From: Vallitalea maricola
GTDB taxonomy: Bacteria; Bacillota; Clostridia; Lachnospirales; Vallitaleaceae
Length of the DNA: 62,876 nucleotides
Assembly: GCF_036985595.1 (NCBI RefSeq)
Contig: NZ_BTPU01000017.1
Coordinates: 1-62,876, forward strand
Direction: 5' to 3'
The translations under genes and the position numbers were made by a program. The notes beneath the pieces were generated by a model, which searched no databases, was not told the origin of the DNA, and saw only the letters and a program-made list of their open reading frames with translations. Positions 35,441 through 44,287 of this stretch are shown in pieces (position 1 is the first letter of the stretch; each line of letters begins with the position of its first letter).

Positions 35441-36172
35441 ATGAGTTTTTATAAAAGTATATCTAAATCTTATGATAACATATTTCCTTTGAAAGAAAGC
35501 ATGGTTAATTATGTCCTAGGAAGTATTTCAGATTATTCATCATGTAGATTATTAGATATTGGGTGTGCTACTGGACATATGGCTGGAACTATTGCTGCAA
35601 AAGGTGTTGAAGTCGTAGGAATTGACCTTAATTCTGAAATGATAAAATACGCAGCGAAAAATTTTGAAGAGGACAATATATCCTTTCAAGTTATGGATAT
35701 GTTGAAAATAGAAGAGAAATTGGGGAATAGTAGTTTTGATATCCTTACTTGCTTTGGTAATACATTAGTTCACTTGACTAATGAAGAGGAAATCTTCGAA
35801 GCTTTAAAGAATATGAAGGCTGTTCTAAAAGCTAATGGAAAGCTTTTGATTCAGATATTGAATTACCAGTATATCTTAGATAAAAGTATTAAAGAGTTAC
35901 CGATTATAGAAAATGAGTTTATCAAATTTGAAAGATTCTATTCTGAACAAATAAGGGATGAAAGATTAATTTTTGAGACAAGATTAACTATAAAAGATAC
36001 AGGAGAGATAATTTCAAATGAAATATACCTCTATCCTTTATTGGAAAAACAACTAAATACTTATCTTGAAAAACTAGGATTTCGAAATATTAGGTTCTAT
36101 AAGAATTTTAATAGAGAACCTGTATCTTATAATCATCTGCCTTTGATTGTAGAGGCGACATTAGGTGAATAA
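35441..36172 (+). CDS. Class I SAM-dependent methyltransferase
   Basis: The 243-aa protein has a Rossmann-type core: LLDIGCATGHMAG (motif I, SAM binding), VVGIDLNSEMIKYA (motif II acidic residue), and FDILTCFGNTLVHL (motif IV). The C-terminal 80 residues form beta strands usual in small-molecule methyltransferases. The start has AGGTG 8 nt upstream and follows the DUF4363 stop by 8 bp, so it belongs to that operon. The substrate is unknown. Confidence 0.9.
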   Translation: MSFYKSISKSYDNIFPLKESMVNYVLGSISDYSSCRLLDIGCATGHMAGTIAAKGVEVVGIDLNSEMIKYAAKNFEEDNISFQVMDMLKIEEKLGNSSFDILTCFGNTLVHLTNEEEIFEALKNMKAVLKANGKLLIQILNYQYILDKSIKELPIIENEFIKFERFYSEQIRDERLIFETRLTIKDTGEIISNEIYLYPLLEKQLNTYLEKLGFRNIRFYKNFNREPVSYNHLPLIVEATLGE

Positions 36173-36202
36173 AGATACAGGTGAAAAAGAGTATTATAAT
36201 AT

Positions 36203-37654
36203 TTAATTAACTGATTTATTGTTATCTTTGTATTTTTTGTTATTTCTTTTGATTTCAATTATAGGTTTTCTAAGGAGTATATTAGAAAGAGCTTTTCCAT
36301 TATAAGGAATGAGAGGCCATGTATATCGCATACCACTGAAGGTTTCGGTCGTTCCGATAATGATAAGTATGATTATTATACCGGCAAAAAATCCATATGC
36401 ATTGAATAAACCAGTCAGCAATAATAGGAATAGTCTAAACAAACGTATTGCTAGTGCAAATTCAATGCTTGGAGAAGCAAAGGTGCATATTCCTACAATC
36501 GCCATATACAATATGGTTTCTGGTATGAACCAACCTACATCTACAGCGAATTGACTAAGAATCAAACCACCGATTATACCTAGAGAAGTAGATAAGGTAT
36601 TAGGGGTATGAATTGATGCAATCCTTAACATATCAAGACCTATTTCTAATATGATGAATTGAATGAATAAAGGTATGTTACCAACTTCTTCTGGGCCAAC
36701 AAACTTTAATGCTTCAGGCAGATACGATGGGTTTAATGCAAACATTAGCCAAAGCGGTGATAATACTGTTGCTATCAAAATGGACAAAAACCTTATCCAT
36801 CTTATATATGTTCCTATTAACGGATTTTGATAATAGTCTTCCGAATGTTGAGTGAAATGAAAGAATGTTGTAGGAAGCAATATTACACTTGGTGATGTAT
36901 CTACTATAATAGCAATATGACCTTCGAGTAGATGAGCTGCAACAACGTCAGGTCTTTCTGTAAAACGTACTTGTGGCATTGGGTTATACCATTTTTTCTT
37001 TATTAAAAGTTCTTCAAGAGATTTTTCAGCCATGATAAGGGATTCAACTTGAATATTATCGATTTTTTTATGGAGATCATCAAGTAATTTGTCGTTAACC
37101 AAATCTGCAATATAACCAATCGACACATCTGTTTTAGAACGTTTTCCGATTGTAGTCATTTCAAAGATTAATCGAGAATCTCTTACTCTTCTTCTTATTA
37201 ATGCAGTATTGAATATCACTGTTTCAACTAATCCATCACGAGAACCACGTGTTACTTTTTCAAGATCCGGTTCTTCTGGACCTCTTGCAGGATAAGATCT
37301 AGCATCAATTATTATACCCTCAGATTGATTTTCTAATATTAAACCAACTGCTCCTGATAGTACAGAATCTCTAATAGTATCATAATCATCGAAGGTTTCA
37401 ACTTCTATATATCCTATATGACTTGATATCCATTGTTTCAAATCATTTATAGTTGTATTCTGTGAAGGAAGGTTTTGAAGGTTTTCTAGTAACCATAACA
37501 TTATATCGTCTTTTGCAAATCCATCTATAAAGACAAGATATCCTTTTGTATTGCCAAAAGTAATATCTCGTCCAATGATATCAAAACTTTTTTTGATAGG
37601 TAGTATTTTATTGATCACATCTATATTTTTTGTCAGGTTTTTCGATAATCTCAT
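36203..37654 (-). CDS. GerA-family spore germination protein (GerAA/SpoVAF-like)
   Basis: The 483-aa protein has the GerA layout: a soluble N-terminal region (about 1-240; GRDITFG, VYIDG-type FIDGFAKD, RSYPARGPEEPDLEKVTRGSR) and a membrane region with about five helices and conserved ALNPSYLPEAL and FIQFIILEIGLDMLR. GerA proteins are receptor subunits in the inner spore membrane. No GerAB or GerAC gene is adjacent, so it may be a SpoVAF-type orphan working with SpoVA channels (inference). It shares the minus strand with an upstream zinc-ribbon gene 9 bp away. Confidence 0.92.
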   Translation of the reverse strand: MRLSKNLTKNIDVINKILPIKKSFDIIGRDITFGNTKGYLVFIDGFAKDDIMLWLLENLQNLPSQNTTINDLKQWISSHIGYIEVETFDDYDTIRDSVLSGAVGLILENQSEGIIIDARSYPARGPEEPDLEKVTRGSRDGLVETVIFNTALIRRRVRDSRLIFEMTTIGKRSKTDVSIGYIADLVNDKLLDDLHKKIDNIQVESLIMAEKSLEELLIKKKWYNPMPQVRFTERPDVVAAHLLEGHIAIIVDTSPSVILLPTTFFHFTQHSEDYYQNPLIGTYIRWIRFLSILIATVLSPLWLMFALNPSYLPEALKFVGPEEVGNIPLFIQFIILEIGLDMLRIASIHTPNTLSTSLGIIGGLILSQFAVDVGWFIPETILYMAIVGICTFASPSIEFALAIRLFRLFLLLLTGLFNAYGFFAGIIIILIIIGTTETFSGMRYTWPLIPYNGKALSNILLRKPIIEIKRNNKKYKDNNKSVN

Positions 37655-37663
37655 TATAATCTC

Positions 37664-37972
37664 CTATCCTAAGAATTCAGGTTTTCTTGTGTGGTCAGAG
37701 CGAACAGCTTTTTGGAGTATAGTAAAGTCGAATTGGTCAGGATTAAGGTTGAAATCACATGGGAATTTGGTGCCACAATTTTCACATTGGATGTATTGAA
37801 AAGAATCTCCATTTTCCCTAGTATCAAATTCAAAAGATACATTCTTATCATTTTGCGGTATATTATTATCACCTGTACCTATTTTATAAGAATAGGTGAA
37901 GGTAGCTTGATGTTTTGCCATTAAATTAGTAGAATTACAAACAGGGCAACGTATAGAATTATTTAAATTCAT
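37664..37972 (-). CDS. Zinc-ribbon protein, 102 aa
   Basis: The protein has two CxxC knuckles, RCPVCNS (about 9-12) and QCENCGTKF (about 62-65), forming a probable zinc ribbon around a beta-rich core (FTYSYKIGTG, VSFEFDTREN). The C-terminal QKAVRSDHTRKPEFLG is basic. GGAAGTG precedes the ATG. It sits 9 bp upstream of the germination-protein gene on the same strand, so the two are probably cotranscribed; whether it acts in spores is not shown. Confidence 0.75.
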   Translation of the reverse strand: MNLNNSIRCPVCNSTNLMAKHQATFTYSYKIGTGDNNIPQNDKNVSFEFDTRENGDSFQYIQCENCGTKFPCDFNLNPDQFDFTILQKAVRSDHTRKPEFLG

Positions 37973-38227
37973 TGAATCACTTCCTCGATTAATTATTTTA
38001 TATAATCATATAATAAGTATTACCAATTTCTAAGTCATATATGTTGTTTTAGCAAAAAAGTAAAATAAGGACAAAATATTTATAAAAAAATAAGTATAAT
38101 ATGTAAATTAACAAGACAAAATAAAACAAAAAATAAACAAGAATAAACAATATTTTGTAGAAGTATTAGTATATCATTATTTGGAAGTATATTATTAATG
38201 GTACAAGGTTAAGGAGGCTTTTATACT

Positions 38228-40618
38228 ATGCTAGATAGAAAATGGACCATGTATATTCTACATCATTCACACACTGACATCGGTTATACTGATTTACAAG
38301 AAAGAATTATTTATACTCATGTTGATTACATCAAGTCGGCAGTAAATACAATCAAAGAAGGCTATAAGAATGGAACAATCGATAAAGACTTCAAGTGGAA
38401 TTGTGAAACATACTATTGTGTAGAAAGATTCTTAGAGGAAGCTACAGAACAAGAGAAAAATGATTTCTATGATGTAGTAAAATCTAATAATATTGGATTA
38501 TCTGCTACGTATTTGAATTTTAATGATTTAGTTGATAAGGAAGTATTAAACAAAAGAACAAAAGAAATGGTTGATATTTTTGGTGAACAGGGAATTGATG
38601 TAAAAGTAGCCATGAATGCAGATGTCAATGGAATTTCTCTCGGAACATTTGATGTATTATTGGATAATAATATCGAATTTTTATTTACTAACATTCATAC
38701 TCATCATGGAATGTACCCTCTTTATCAAAATCAAAAACCTTATTATTGGGAAAATAAAGATGGTAAAAGATTATTAGTATTCAGCGGAGAACATTACAAT
38801 TTGGGTAATGCTTTAGGTATAATCTATAACAAGAACATTAATTTCATGACAGAAAACTATTTCGGCAAAACTCAGCCTCAAAATCATATTGATGCACTTA
38901 AGCATAATATAGATAATTATCTTGAACAATGCGCTGAAAATGGATATGATTATAACTTTATTCCTGCCTGTGTATCAGGTGTGTTTAGTGACAACGCTCC
39001 ACCAAATACAGATATTATAAGAACTATAAAAGAGTTTAATGATGTCTATGGTGATGAGATTGAACTTCAAATGGTAACAGTGCAAGAATTCTATGATAAG
39101 ATTAAAGACCAAGTAAAAGATGCACCAGTTTATACAGGTGATTTAACAGATTGGTGGGCTAATGGTGTGGGAAGTACACCATATGCAGTAAAACACTACA
39201 AAGAAGCTCAAAGAATGTACCATTTATGTAAAAGATTAGATAAAGATGGTGACATAAGTAATGAAAAATTAGTAAGAGAAGCAGAAGACAACATGTTACT
39301 ATTTGCTGAACATACTTGGGGTCATTCTTCTACAATTACTAATCCTTATGATACAATGGTGCAGAATCTAGACATTAGAAATATAAGCTATGCATCTAAG
39401 GCACATGAGGCTTCAGCTAAAGATCTTAATAGAATTACTCATAAAAAAGGTGACAAACTTCGTTATTATGATCTAAGTGGTAAGATAAAAGCAATTAATC
39501 CATCCAATACAAGATGTAAAAGCATTGTAGAATTCTATATAGAAGTATGGAAATATCAAGGTGTCAAAGTTATTTGTGAATCTACAGGTGAAGAAATGAA
39601 GGCTCAGATGTCTTCTCATCCAAGAGGTGTTCTAATCAGCTTTGTAGACACTTTTGAAGCTAATGAAGAAAAAGTCTATAGTTATGAAGAAGTTCTTCAA
39701 AAAGAAATTGTTAATACAAGAGTTGCTTATGTAGGAGCAGAAAGAGTCAAAGATATCGTTAATGATTACGATACAACAAATTATAAAATTCCTTATGGCA
39801 TAGAAAATGATTACTTCAAAATATCTTATGAAATAGGTAAAGGAGTAACTTCCTTCTACAATAAGGTTGATAAGGTTGAGATGCTAAAAGATGGAGATAG
39901 TGCATTCTTCACTCCTATCTATGAAAAAACACCAGTAAAAACAGATGTATATGAAGAAAGAAGATTATTAGGTAGAAATATACGTGGTCTTCATGCAGAA
40001 AAATATATTGGAAAATTAGTTTATATTAAGATCATTGATAATGGCGAGATATTTACAACTGTTGAACTTATATATGAATTGGAAGGGACTTATTTTAGTT
40101 CTGTAGTTATAAAACTATATAATACTCTACCAAAATTAGAGTTTAAATACAAAATAGCCAAAACATTATCTACAGATATTGAAAGTGTATATCTACCATT
40201 AACACTTGATAATCTTGATGCAACAAAATATATTGATAAAAGTGATGCTGTCATGAGACCAGGTATCGATCAGATTCCAGGTACTTGTATGGAATATTAT
40301 CTTGTTGATAATGGCTTGATATATGAATCAGACAAGAATACTATCTTAATCCAAACAAAAGACACACCACTTATATATATGGGAGAATTAAAACATCATC
40401 CAATAGTTCTTTGTGACAACAAGGAAGAGAACAATAAAAGAGATGTGTACTCATGGATTATGAACAATACATGGGAAACTAATTTCAAAATGGATTTATC
40501 AGGTATAACTGAATACTGCTATACTCTAGACCTTGTTGAAACAACTAATGCACGAGAAAGCTTTAATAGAATGAAAGATGAAAGTTTTGGTATAATCACC
40601 TTTATGATTAATGATTAG
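38228..40618 (+). CDS. Glycoside hydrolase family 38-like protein
   Basis: The 796-aa cytoplasmic protein has an N-terminal GH38/57-type catalytic barrel beginning LHHSHTDIGYTDLQ, where the His and Asp match the zinc-binding HxD of alpha-mannosidases. AMNADVNGIS carries an Asp that may be the nucleophile. Helical middle segments (about 290-400) include LFAEHTWGHSS with another candidate metal His, and the C-terminal half is beta-sandwich, as in GH38 enzymes. No signal peptide is present, so any substrate is intracellular. The specificity is unknown; divergence from classical alpha-mannosidases is substantial. AAGGAGG precedes the ATG. No sugar transporter is adjacent. Confidence 0.8.
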   Translation: MLDRKWTMYILHHSHTDIGYTDLQERIIYTHVDYIKSAVNTIKEGYKNGTIDKDFKWNCETYYCVERFLEEATEQEKNDFYDVVKSNNIGLSATYLNFNDLVDKEVLNKRTKEMVDIFGEQGIDVKVAMNADVNGISLGTFDVLLDNNIEFLFTNIHTHHGMYPLYQNQKPYYWENKDGKRLLVFSGEHYNLGNALGIIYNKNINFMTENYFGKTQPQNHIDALKHNIDNYLEQCAENGYDYNFIPACVSGVFSDNAPPNTDIIRTIKEFNDVYGDEIELQMVTVQEFYDKIKDQVKDAPVYTGDLTDWWANGVGSTPYAVKHYKEAQRMYHLCKRLDKDGDISNEKLVREAEDNMLLFAEHTWGHSSTITNPYDTMVQNLDIRNISYASKAHEASAKDLNRITHKKGDKLRYYDLSGKIKAINPSNTRCKSIVEFYIEVWKYQGVKVICESTGEEMKAQMSSHPRGVLISFVDTFEANEEKVYSYEEVLQKEIVNTRVAYVGAERVKDIVNDYDTTNYKIPYGIENDYFKISYEIGKGVTSFYNKVDKVEMLKDGDSAFFTPIYEKTPVKTDVYEERRLLGRNIRGLHAEKYIGKLVYIKIIDNGEIFTTVELIYELEGTYFSSVVIKLYNTLPKLEFKYKIAKTLSTDIESVYLPLTLDNLDATKYIDKSDAVMRPGIDQIPGTCMEYYLVDNGLIYESDKNTILIQTKDTPLIYMGELKHHPIVLCDNKEENNKRDVYSWIMNNTWETNFKMDLSGITEYCYTLDLVETTNARESFNRMKDESFGIITFMIND

Positions 40619-40786
40619 CGATCAGGTGTTTGCTTTTATTAATATTTATTAATATATTTTATAAAAACACTTGAAAAATTTCTGATAATACATTAATATG
40701 AAGTTATAAATGATGAGTGTAACTTATTAAACTCATTAACATATATATTAGTATATAATATGATTAAAAGAATAATTAAATAATGA

Positions 40787-40967
40787 ATCCTATGGGAAAA
40801 TTGCGAGAGATACCTATTTAAGGAGCCGAAGAAGCAACATAGAAATAGCCATATTTCTATAGAATCTTTCAGGCAAAAGGATCGTAATTGGATGGGAATT
40901 CTGGAAAGCTTTTTGAAAGCACCGAAGGAGCAATATCTTAATGATAGAATCTCTCAGGTAAAAATAC
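40787..40967 (+). promoter_or_regulatory. Tandem glycine riboswitch (two aptamers)
   Basis: Two consecutive glycine-aptamer cores are visible: GCGAGAGATACC...GAGCCGAAGAAGCAA...TCTTTCAGGCAAAAGGATCG, then GGGAATTCTGGAAAG...GCACCGAAGGAGCAA...ATCTCTCAGGTAAAAATACAGG. This is the cooperative gcvT motif that turns on glycine catabolism when glycine is high. A terminator follows directly. The gcv operon begins about 350 bp further on, beyond a structured repeat. Confidence 0.95.
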
Positions 40968-41012
40968 AGGATAAGAGGCATTTACATTAAAATGCTCTCT
41001 TATCCTTTTTTA
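40968..41012 (+). terminator. Glycine riboswitch expression-platform terminator
   Basis: AGGATAAGAGGCATTT pairs with AAATGCTCTCTTATCCT and is followed by T6. Glycine binding is expected to prevent this hairpin, since its 5' side overlaps the end of aptamer 2. Confidence 0.88.
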
Positions 41013-41067
41013 TATTTAATTATACTATCCAATAATGCTTAAAAGGTATGGCTAGATTACCGAGCGA

Positions 41068-41168
41068 AGATAGTATAGGGGAATATGGAGCAGTGAGCCA
41101 GGACGGCGAACTCAGCTTTTTAAACATGGACGTTTAATTAGCTGACGAAATATTCCCCTATACTATCT
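41068..41168 (+). repeat. Structured repeat (GTGAGCCAGGACGGC core), copy A
   Basis: Perfect 19-bp arms (41068-41086 and 41150-41168; AGATAGTATAGGGGAATAT and its complement) enclose a 63-nt core: GGAGCAGTGAGCCAGGACGG, then CGAACTCAGCT, a small AAAC/GTTT hairpin, and AGCTGACGAA. The core matches two other copies (55420 and 62720), but the arms are wholly different in sequence. It lies between the glycine riboswitch terminator and gcvT, in the same orientation as the operon. The following 190 bp up to gcvT contain no other feature. Confidence 0.85.
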
Positions 41169-41361
41169 GAACGACTGTTATGCTATATGGTTTTTAAATC
41201 ATAATACTAATATATTCTATATAAGTCCAATTAAATAATTGTTATATAGCGGCAATTATTTATATCTATTAGACTTATGAAATCAAGAAAAATATATTGA
41301 GCTTATTTAAATTGGGTGTATAGATGCTTAAGTTCAATATATAGATTAGGGAGGTTTACAT

Positions 41362-42468
41362 ATGGAACAAAGTAAAAGAACAGCTTTATACAATACTCAT
41401 AAGAAATATAATGGAAATATAGTTGATTTCGCAGGTTTTGAACTTCCATTATATTATGAGAGTATTCTTGAAGAGCATAATGCTGTAAGAAATAATGCAG
41501 GGATGTTTGACGTAAGTCATATGGGCGAAGTTACAGTTAAGGGAGAAGAGGCAGAAAAATACATACAGAATCTAGTTACCAACGATATATCAGTTATTAC
41601 TGATAATGGAGTTATGTATACACTTATGTGCTATGAAAACGGTGGTGTAGTAGATGACTTGTTAGTCTATAAATATAATACCACTGACTACCTCCTTGTC
41701 ATTAATGCAAGCAATATTGAAAAAGACTACAATTGGATGGTAGAGCAAAAAGGTTCATTTGATGTTGATTTAGAAAATATTAGCGATGATGTAGCAGAAG
41801 TTGCACTACAAGGACCAAAAGCACAAGAAATACTCCAAAAATTGACAGACACTGATTTACAGGCAATCACATTTTTTAGATTCAATGAGAACGTGTTAGT
41901 CAATAATAACAAATGTATTGTATCAAGAACAGGATATACAGGAGAAGATGGTTTTGAAATATATACTTCTCTAGACAATATAGTCAATATATGGGAAGCA
42001 ATAATGGAAGCTGGTAAAGATGAAGGATTAAAACCTGCTGGGTTAGGTTGCAGGGATACACTTAGATTCGAGGTTGCATTACCTTTATATGGAAATGAAA
42101 TAGATAAAGACATAACTCCATTAGAAGCATCTTTAGGATATTTTGTAAAATTAGATACAGATTTTATAGGTAAAGATGTGTTGATTAAACAAAAAGAGCA
42201 AGGACTATCAAGAAAACTTGTGGGTATTGAATTACTTGGAAAAGGTATAGCTAGACATGGTTATGATATTTTATCACCTGAAGGAGATAAGATAGGGGTT
42301 GTTACTACAGGTTATCAATCACCATCAGTAGGTAAAACTGTAGCTCTTGGTTTAATTGATATAGATTATACAAAAATGGGTACAGATGTAAGTGTTAAGA
42401 TCAGGAAAAAACAAGTACCAGCTAAGGTAGTAAGCAAAAAATTCTACAAGAAAAATTATTCCAAATAG
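41362..42468 (+). CDS. gcvT: Glycine cleavage system T protein (aminomethyltransferase)
   Basis: The 368-aa protein transfers the methylene of the H-protein-bound aminomethyl group to tetrahydrofolate, releasing ammonia. Markers are VDFAGFELPLYYES, NNAGMFDVSHMGE, VTNDIS, SRTGYTGEDGFEIY, GLGCRDTLRFE and ARHGYDI. GGGAGG precedes the ATG. It is the first gene of the operon gcvT-gcvH-gcvPA-gcvPB-lpd under the glycine riboswitch. Confidence 0.97.
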   Translation: MEQSKRTALYNTHKKYNGNIVDFAGFELPLYYESILEEHNAVRNNAGMFDVSHMGEVTVKGEEAEKYIQNLVTNDISVITDNGVMYTLMCYENGGVVDDLLVYKYNTTDYLLVINASNIEKDYNWMVEQKGSFDVDLENISDDVAEVALQGPKAQEILQKLTDTDLQAITFFRFNENVLVNNNKCIVSRTGYTGEDGFEIYTSLDNIVNIWEAIMEAGKDEGLKPAGLGCRDTLRFEVALPLYGNEIDKDITPLEASLGYFVKLDTDFIGKDVLIKQKEQGLSRKLVGIELLGKGIARHGYDILSPEGDKIGVVTTGYQSPSVGKTVALGLIDIDYTKMGTDVSVKIRKKQVPAKVVSKKFYKKNYSK

Positions 42469-42539
42469 TTAACAAAAGAGGCTATGCCTTGTTTATATCT
42501 ACACTAAATAATATAAAATAAATTTAGGAGGAATTAACA

Positions 42540-42917
42540 ATGAAAATTATGGAAGATTATTATTACACTAAAAATCATGAATGGGTTAAAGTAGATGGGA
42601 ATACTGCAATAATAGGTGTGTCAGATTACGCACAACATGCTATGGGTCAAATAGTTTATGTGGAATTACCAGAAGTAGATGATGAATTCGCTAAGGAAGA
42701 TGCATTTAGTGTTGTAGAATCAGTAAAAGCTGCATCAGACATATATATGCCTGTTGGAGGTACAATAGTAGAGGTTAATGAAGATTTGGATGATGAGCCA
42801 GAATTAATTAATACTGACCCATATACTAATTATATCTGTAAGATTGAATTAGCTGATGAAAATGAAATAGAAGATCTTATGAATGCAAAAGAATACGAAG
42901 AGTTCTGCGATAAATAA
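42540..42917 (+). CDS. gcvH: Glycine cleavage system H protein
   Basis: The 125-aa lipoyl carrier shuttles the aminomethyl intermediate between P, T and L proteins. It has the family start YYYTKNHEWVK, the lipoylation site in VVESVKAASD (Lys about 63) and the terminal YEEFCDK segment. AGGAGGA lies 9 nt before the ATG. It is the second gene of the glycine operon. Confidence 0.97.
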   Translation: MKIMEDYYYTKNHEWVKVDGNTAIIGVSDYAQHAMGQIVYVELPEVDDEFAKEDAFSVVESVKAASDIYMPVGGTIVEVNEDLDDEPELINTDPYTNYICKIELADENEIEDLMNAKEYEEFCDK

Positions 42918-42946
42918 AAATTAATATGTAAGGAGGTAGGTAGCTT

Positions 42947-44287
42947 ATGTTTCCATATTTACCACATACAGAAGAAGATATAAAGAGTATGTTAGAAGTT
43001 ATAGGGGTAGAGAGCATAGATGCTTTATTTGATGATGTTCCTGAGAAAATAAGGTTAAAGGAATTATTGAAGATTAATAAACCAATGAGTGAATTAGAAG
43101 TAAGTCAGTACATGAAAAAGTTTGCTGACAGTAATAAAGGAGTAGATGATTTGGTATGTTTCTTAGGAGCAGGAGCATATGACCATTATATACCATCTAT
43201 TATAAAACATATAACTTCACGTTCTGAATTCTATACTGCTTACACTCCATACCAGCCTGAAATCAGTCAAGGTACATTACAGGCTATATTTGAATATCAA
43301 AGCATGATATGCGAATTGACAGGTATGGATGTAGCCAATGCTTCATTATATGACGGTTCTACTGCTACAGCAGAGGGAGCACTTATGGCATGTGGAGCCA
43401 CAAGAAGAAATAAAATTGCTGTTTCTAGGACTGTAAGTCCAGGTACAAGAAAAGTTTTAGAGACTTATACAAAATATAAGGGAATAGAACTTATTGAAAT
43501 AGAAGAAAATGATGGCGTTACTGATATAGATGATTTAAGAAATAAGATGAATAAAGATGTTGCAGGAGTAATTGTTCAAAATCCTAATTTCTTTGGAATT
43601 ATAGAAGATATGAGTGAAGTAGAAAAAATTACCCATGATTCAAAAGGACTGTTAATGATTAATGCAGACCCAATATCACTGGCTATTCTAAAAACTCCAG
43701 GTGAATATGGTGCTGATATAGTTATTGGTGAAGGGCAAAGTCTAGGTAATCCACTTAATTTTGGAGGTCCATATCTAGGATTTATTTCCTGTACTAAAAA
43801 ATTGATGAGAAAACTTCCAGGCAGGATAGTAGGTCAGGCAGAAGATGTAAATGGAAAAAGAGGTTTTGTGTTGACTCTACAAGCTAGAGAACAACATATA
43901 AGACGTGATAAAGCAACTTCCAATATTACATCCAACCAAGGTCTTAACGCTCTTACTGCGGCGATATATCTTAGTACTCTTGGTAAAGAAGGATTAAAAG
44001 AAGTAGCTTACAATTGTCTTAAAAAAGCTCATTATGCTGCTGAACTAATAGGTAAGTCCAGTAAATACGAACTCAGGTTCAATAAACCATTTTTCATGGA
44101 GTTTGTGGTTAAGAGCAGTATAAAACCTGAAAAAATTAACAAAGAGCTTCTACATAACAATATTCTTGGAGGTTATGAATTAGGAGGGGATTACAGTAAT
44201 TATAATGATGATATACTCCTATGTGTAACTGAGAAAAGAACAAAGAAACAAATAGATGATTTAGTAAACATAATGGAGGGGATGTAA
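42947..44287 (+). CDS. gcvPA: Glycine dehydrogenase (decarboxylating) subunit 1
   Basis: The 446-aa N-terminal half of the P protein starts FPYLPHTEEDIKSML and contains FLGAGAYDHYIPS, YTPYQPEISQG, SLYDGSTA and FGGPYLGF. In Firmicutes the P protein is split in two; this half lacks the PLP lysine, which lies in subunit 2. With GcvPB it decarboxylates glycine onto the lipoyl arm of GcvH. AAGGAGG precedes the ATG. Its stop abuts the gcvPB start directly. Confidence 0.97.
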   Translation: MFPYLPHTEEDIKSMLEVIGVESIDALFDDVPEKIRLKELLKINKPMSELEVSQYMKKFADSNKGVDDLVCFLGAGAYDHYIPSIIKHITSRSEFYTAYTPYQPEISQGTLQAIFEYQSMICELTGMDVANASLYDGSTATAEGALMACGATRRNKIAVSRTVSPGTRKVLETYTKYKGIELIEIEENDGVTDIDDLRNKMNKDVAGVIVQNPNFFGIIEDMSEVEKITHDSKGLLMINADPISLAILKTPGEYGADIVIGEGQSLGNPLNFGGPYLGFISCTKKLMRKLPGRIVGQAEDVNGKRGFVLTLQAREQHIRRDKATSNITSNQGLNALTAAIYLSTLGKEGLKEVAYNCLKKAHYAAELIGKSSKYELRFNKPFFMEFVVKSSIKPEKINKELLHNNILGGYELGGDYSNYNDDILLCVTEKRTKKQIDDLVNIMEGM

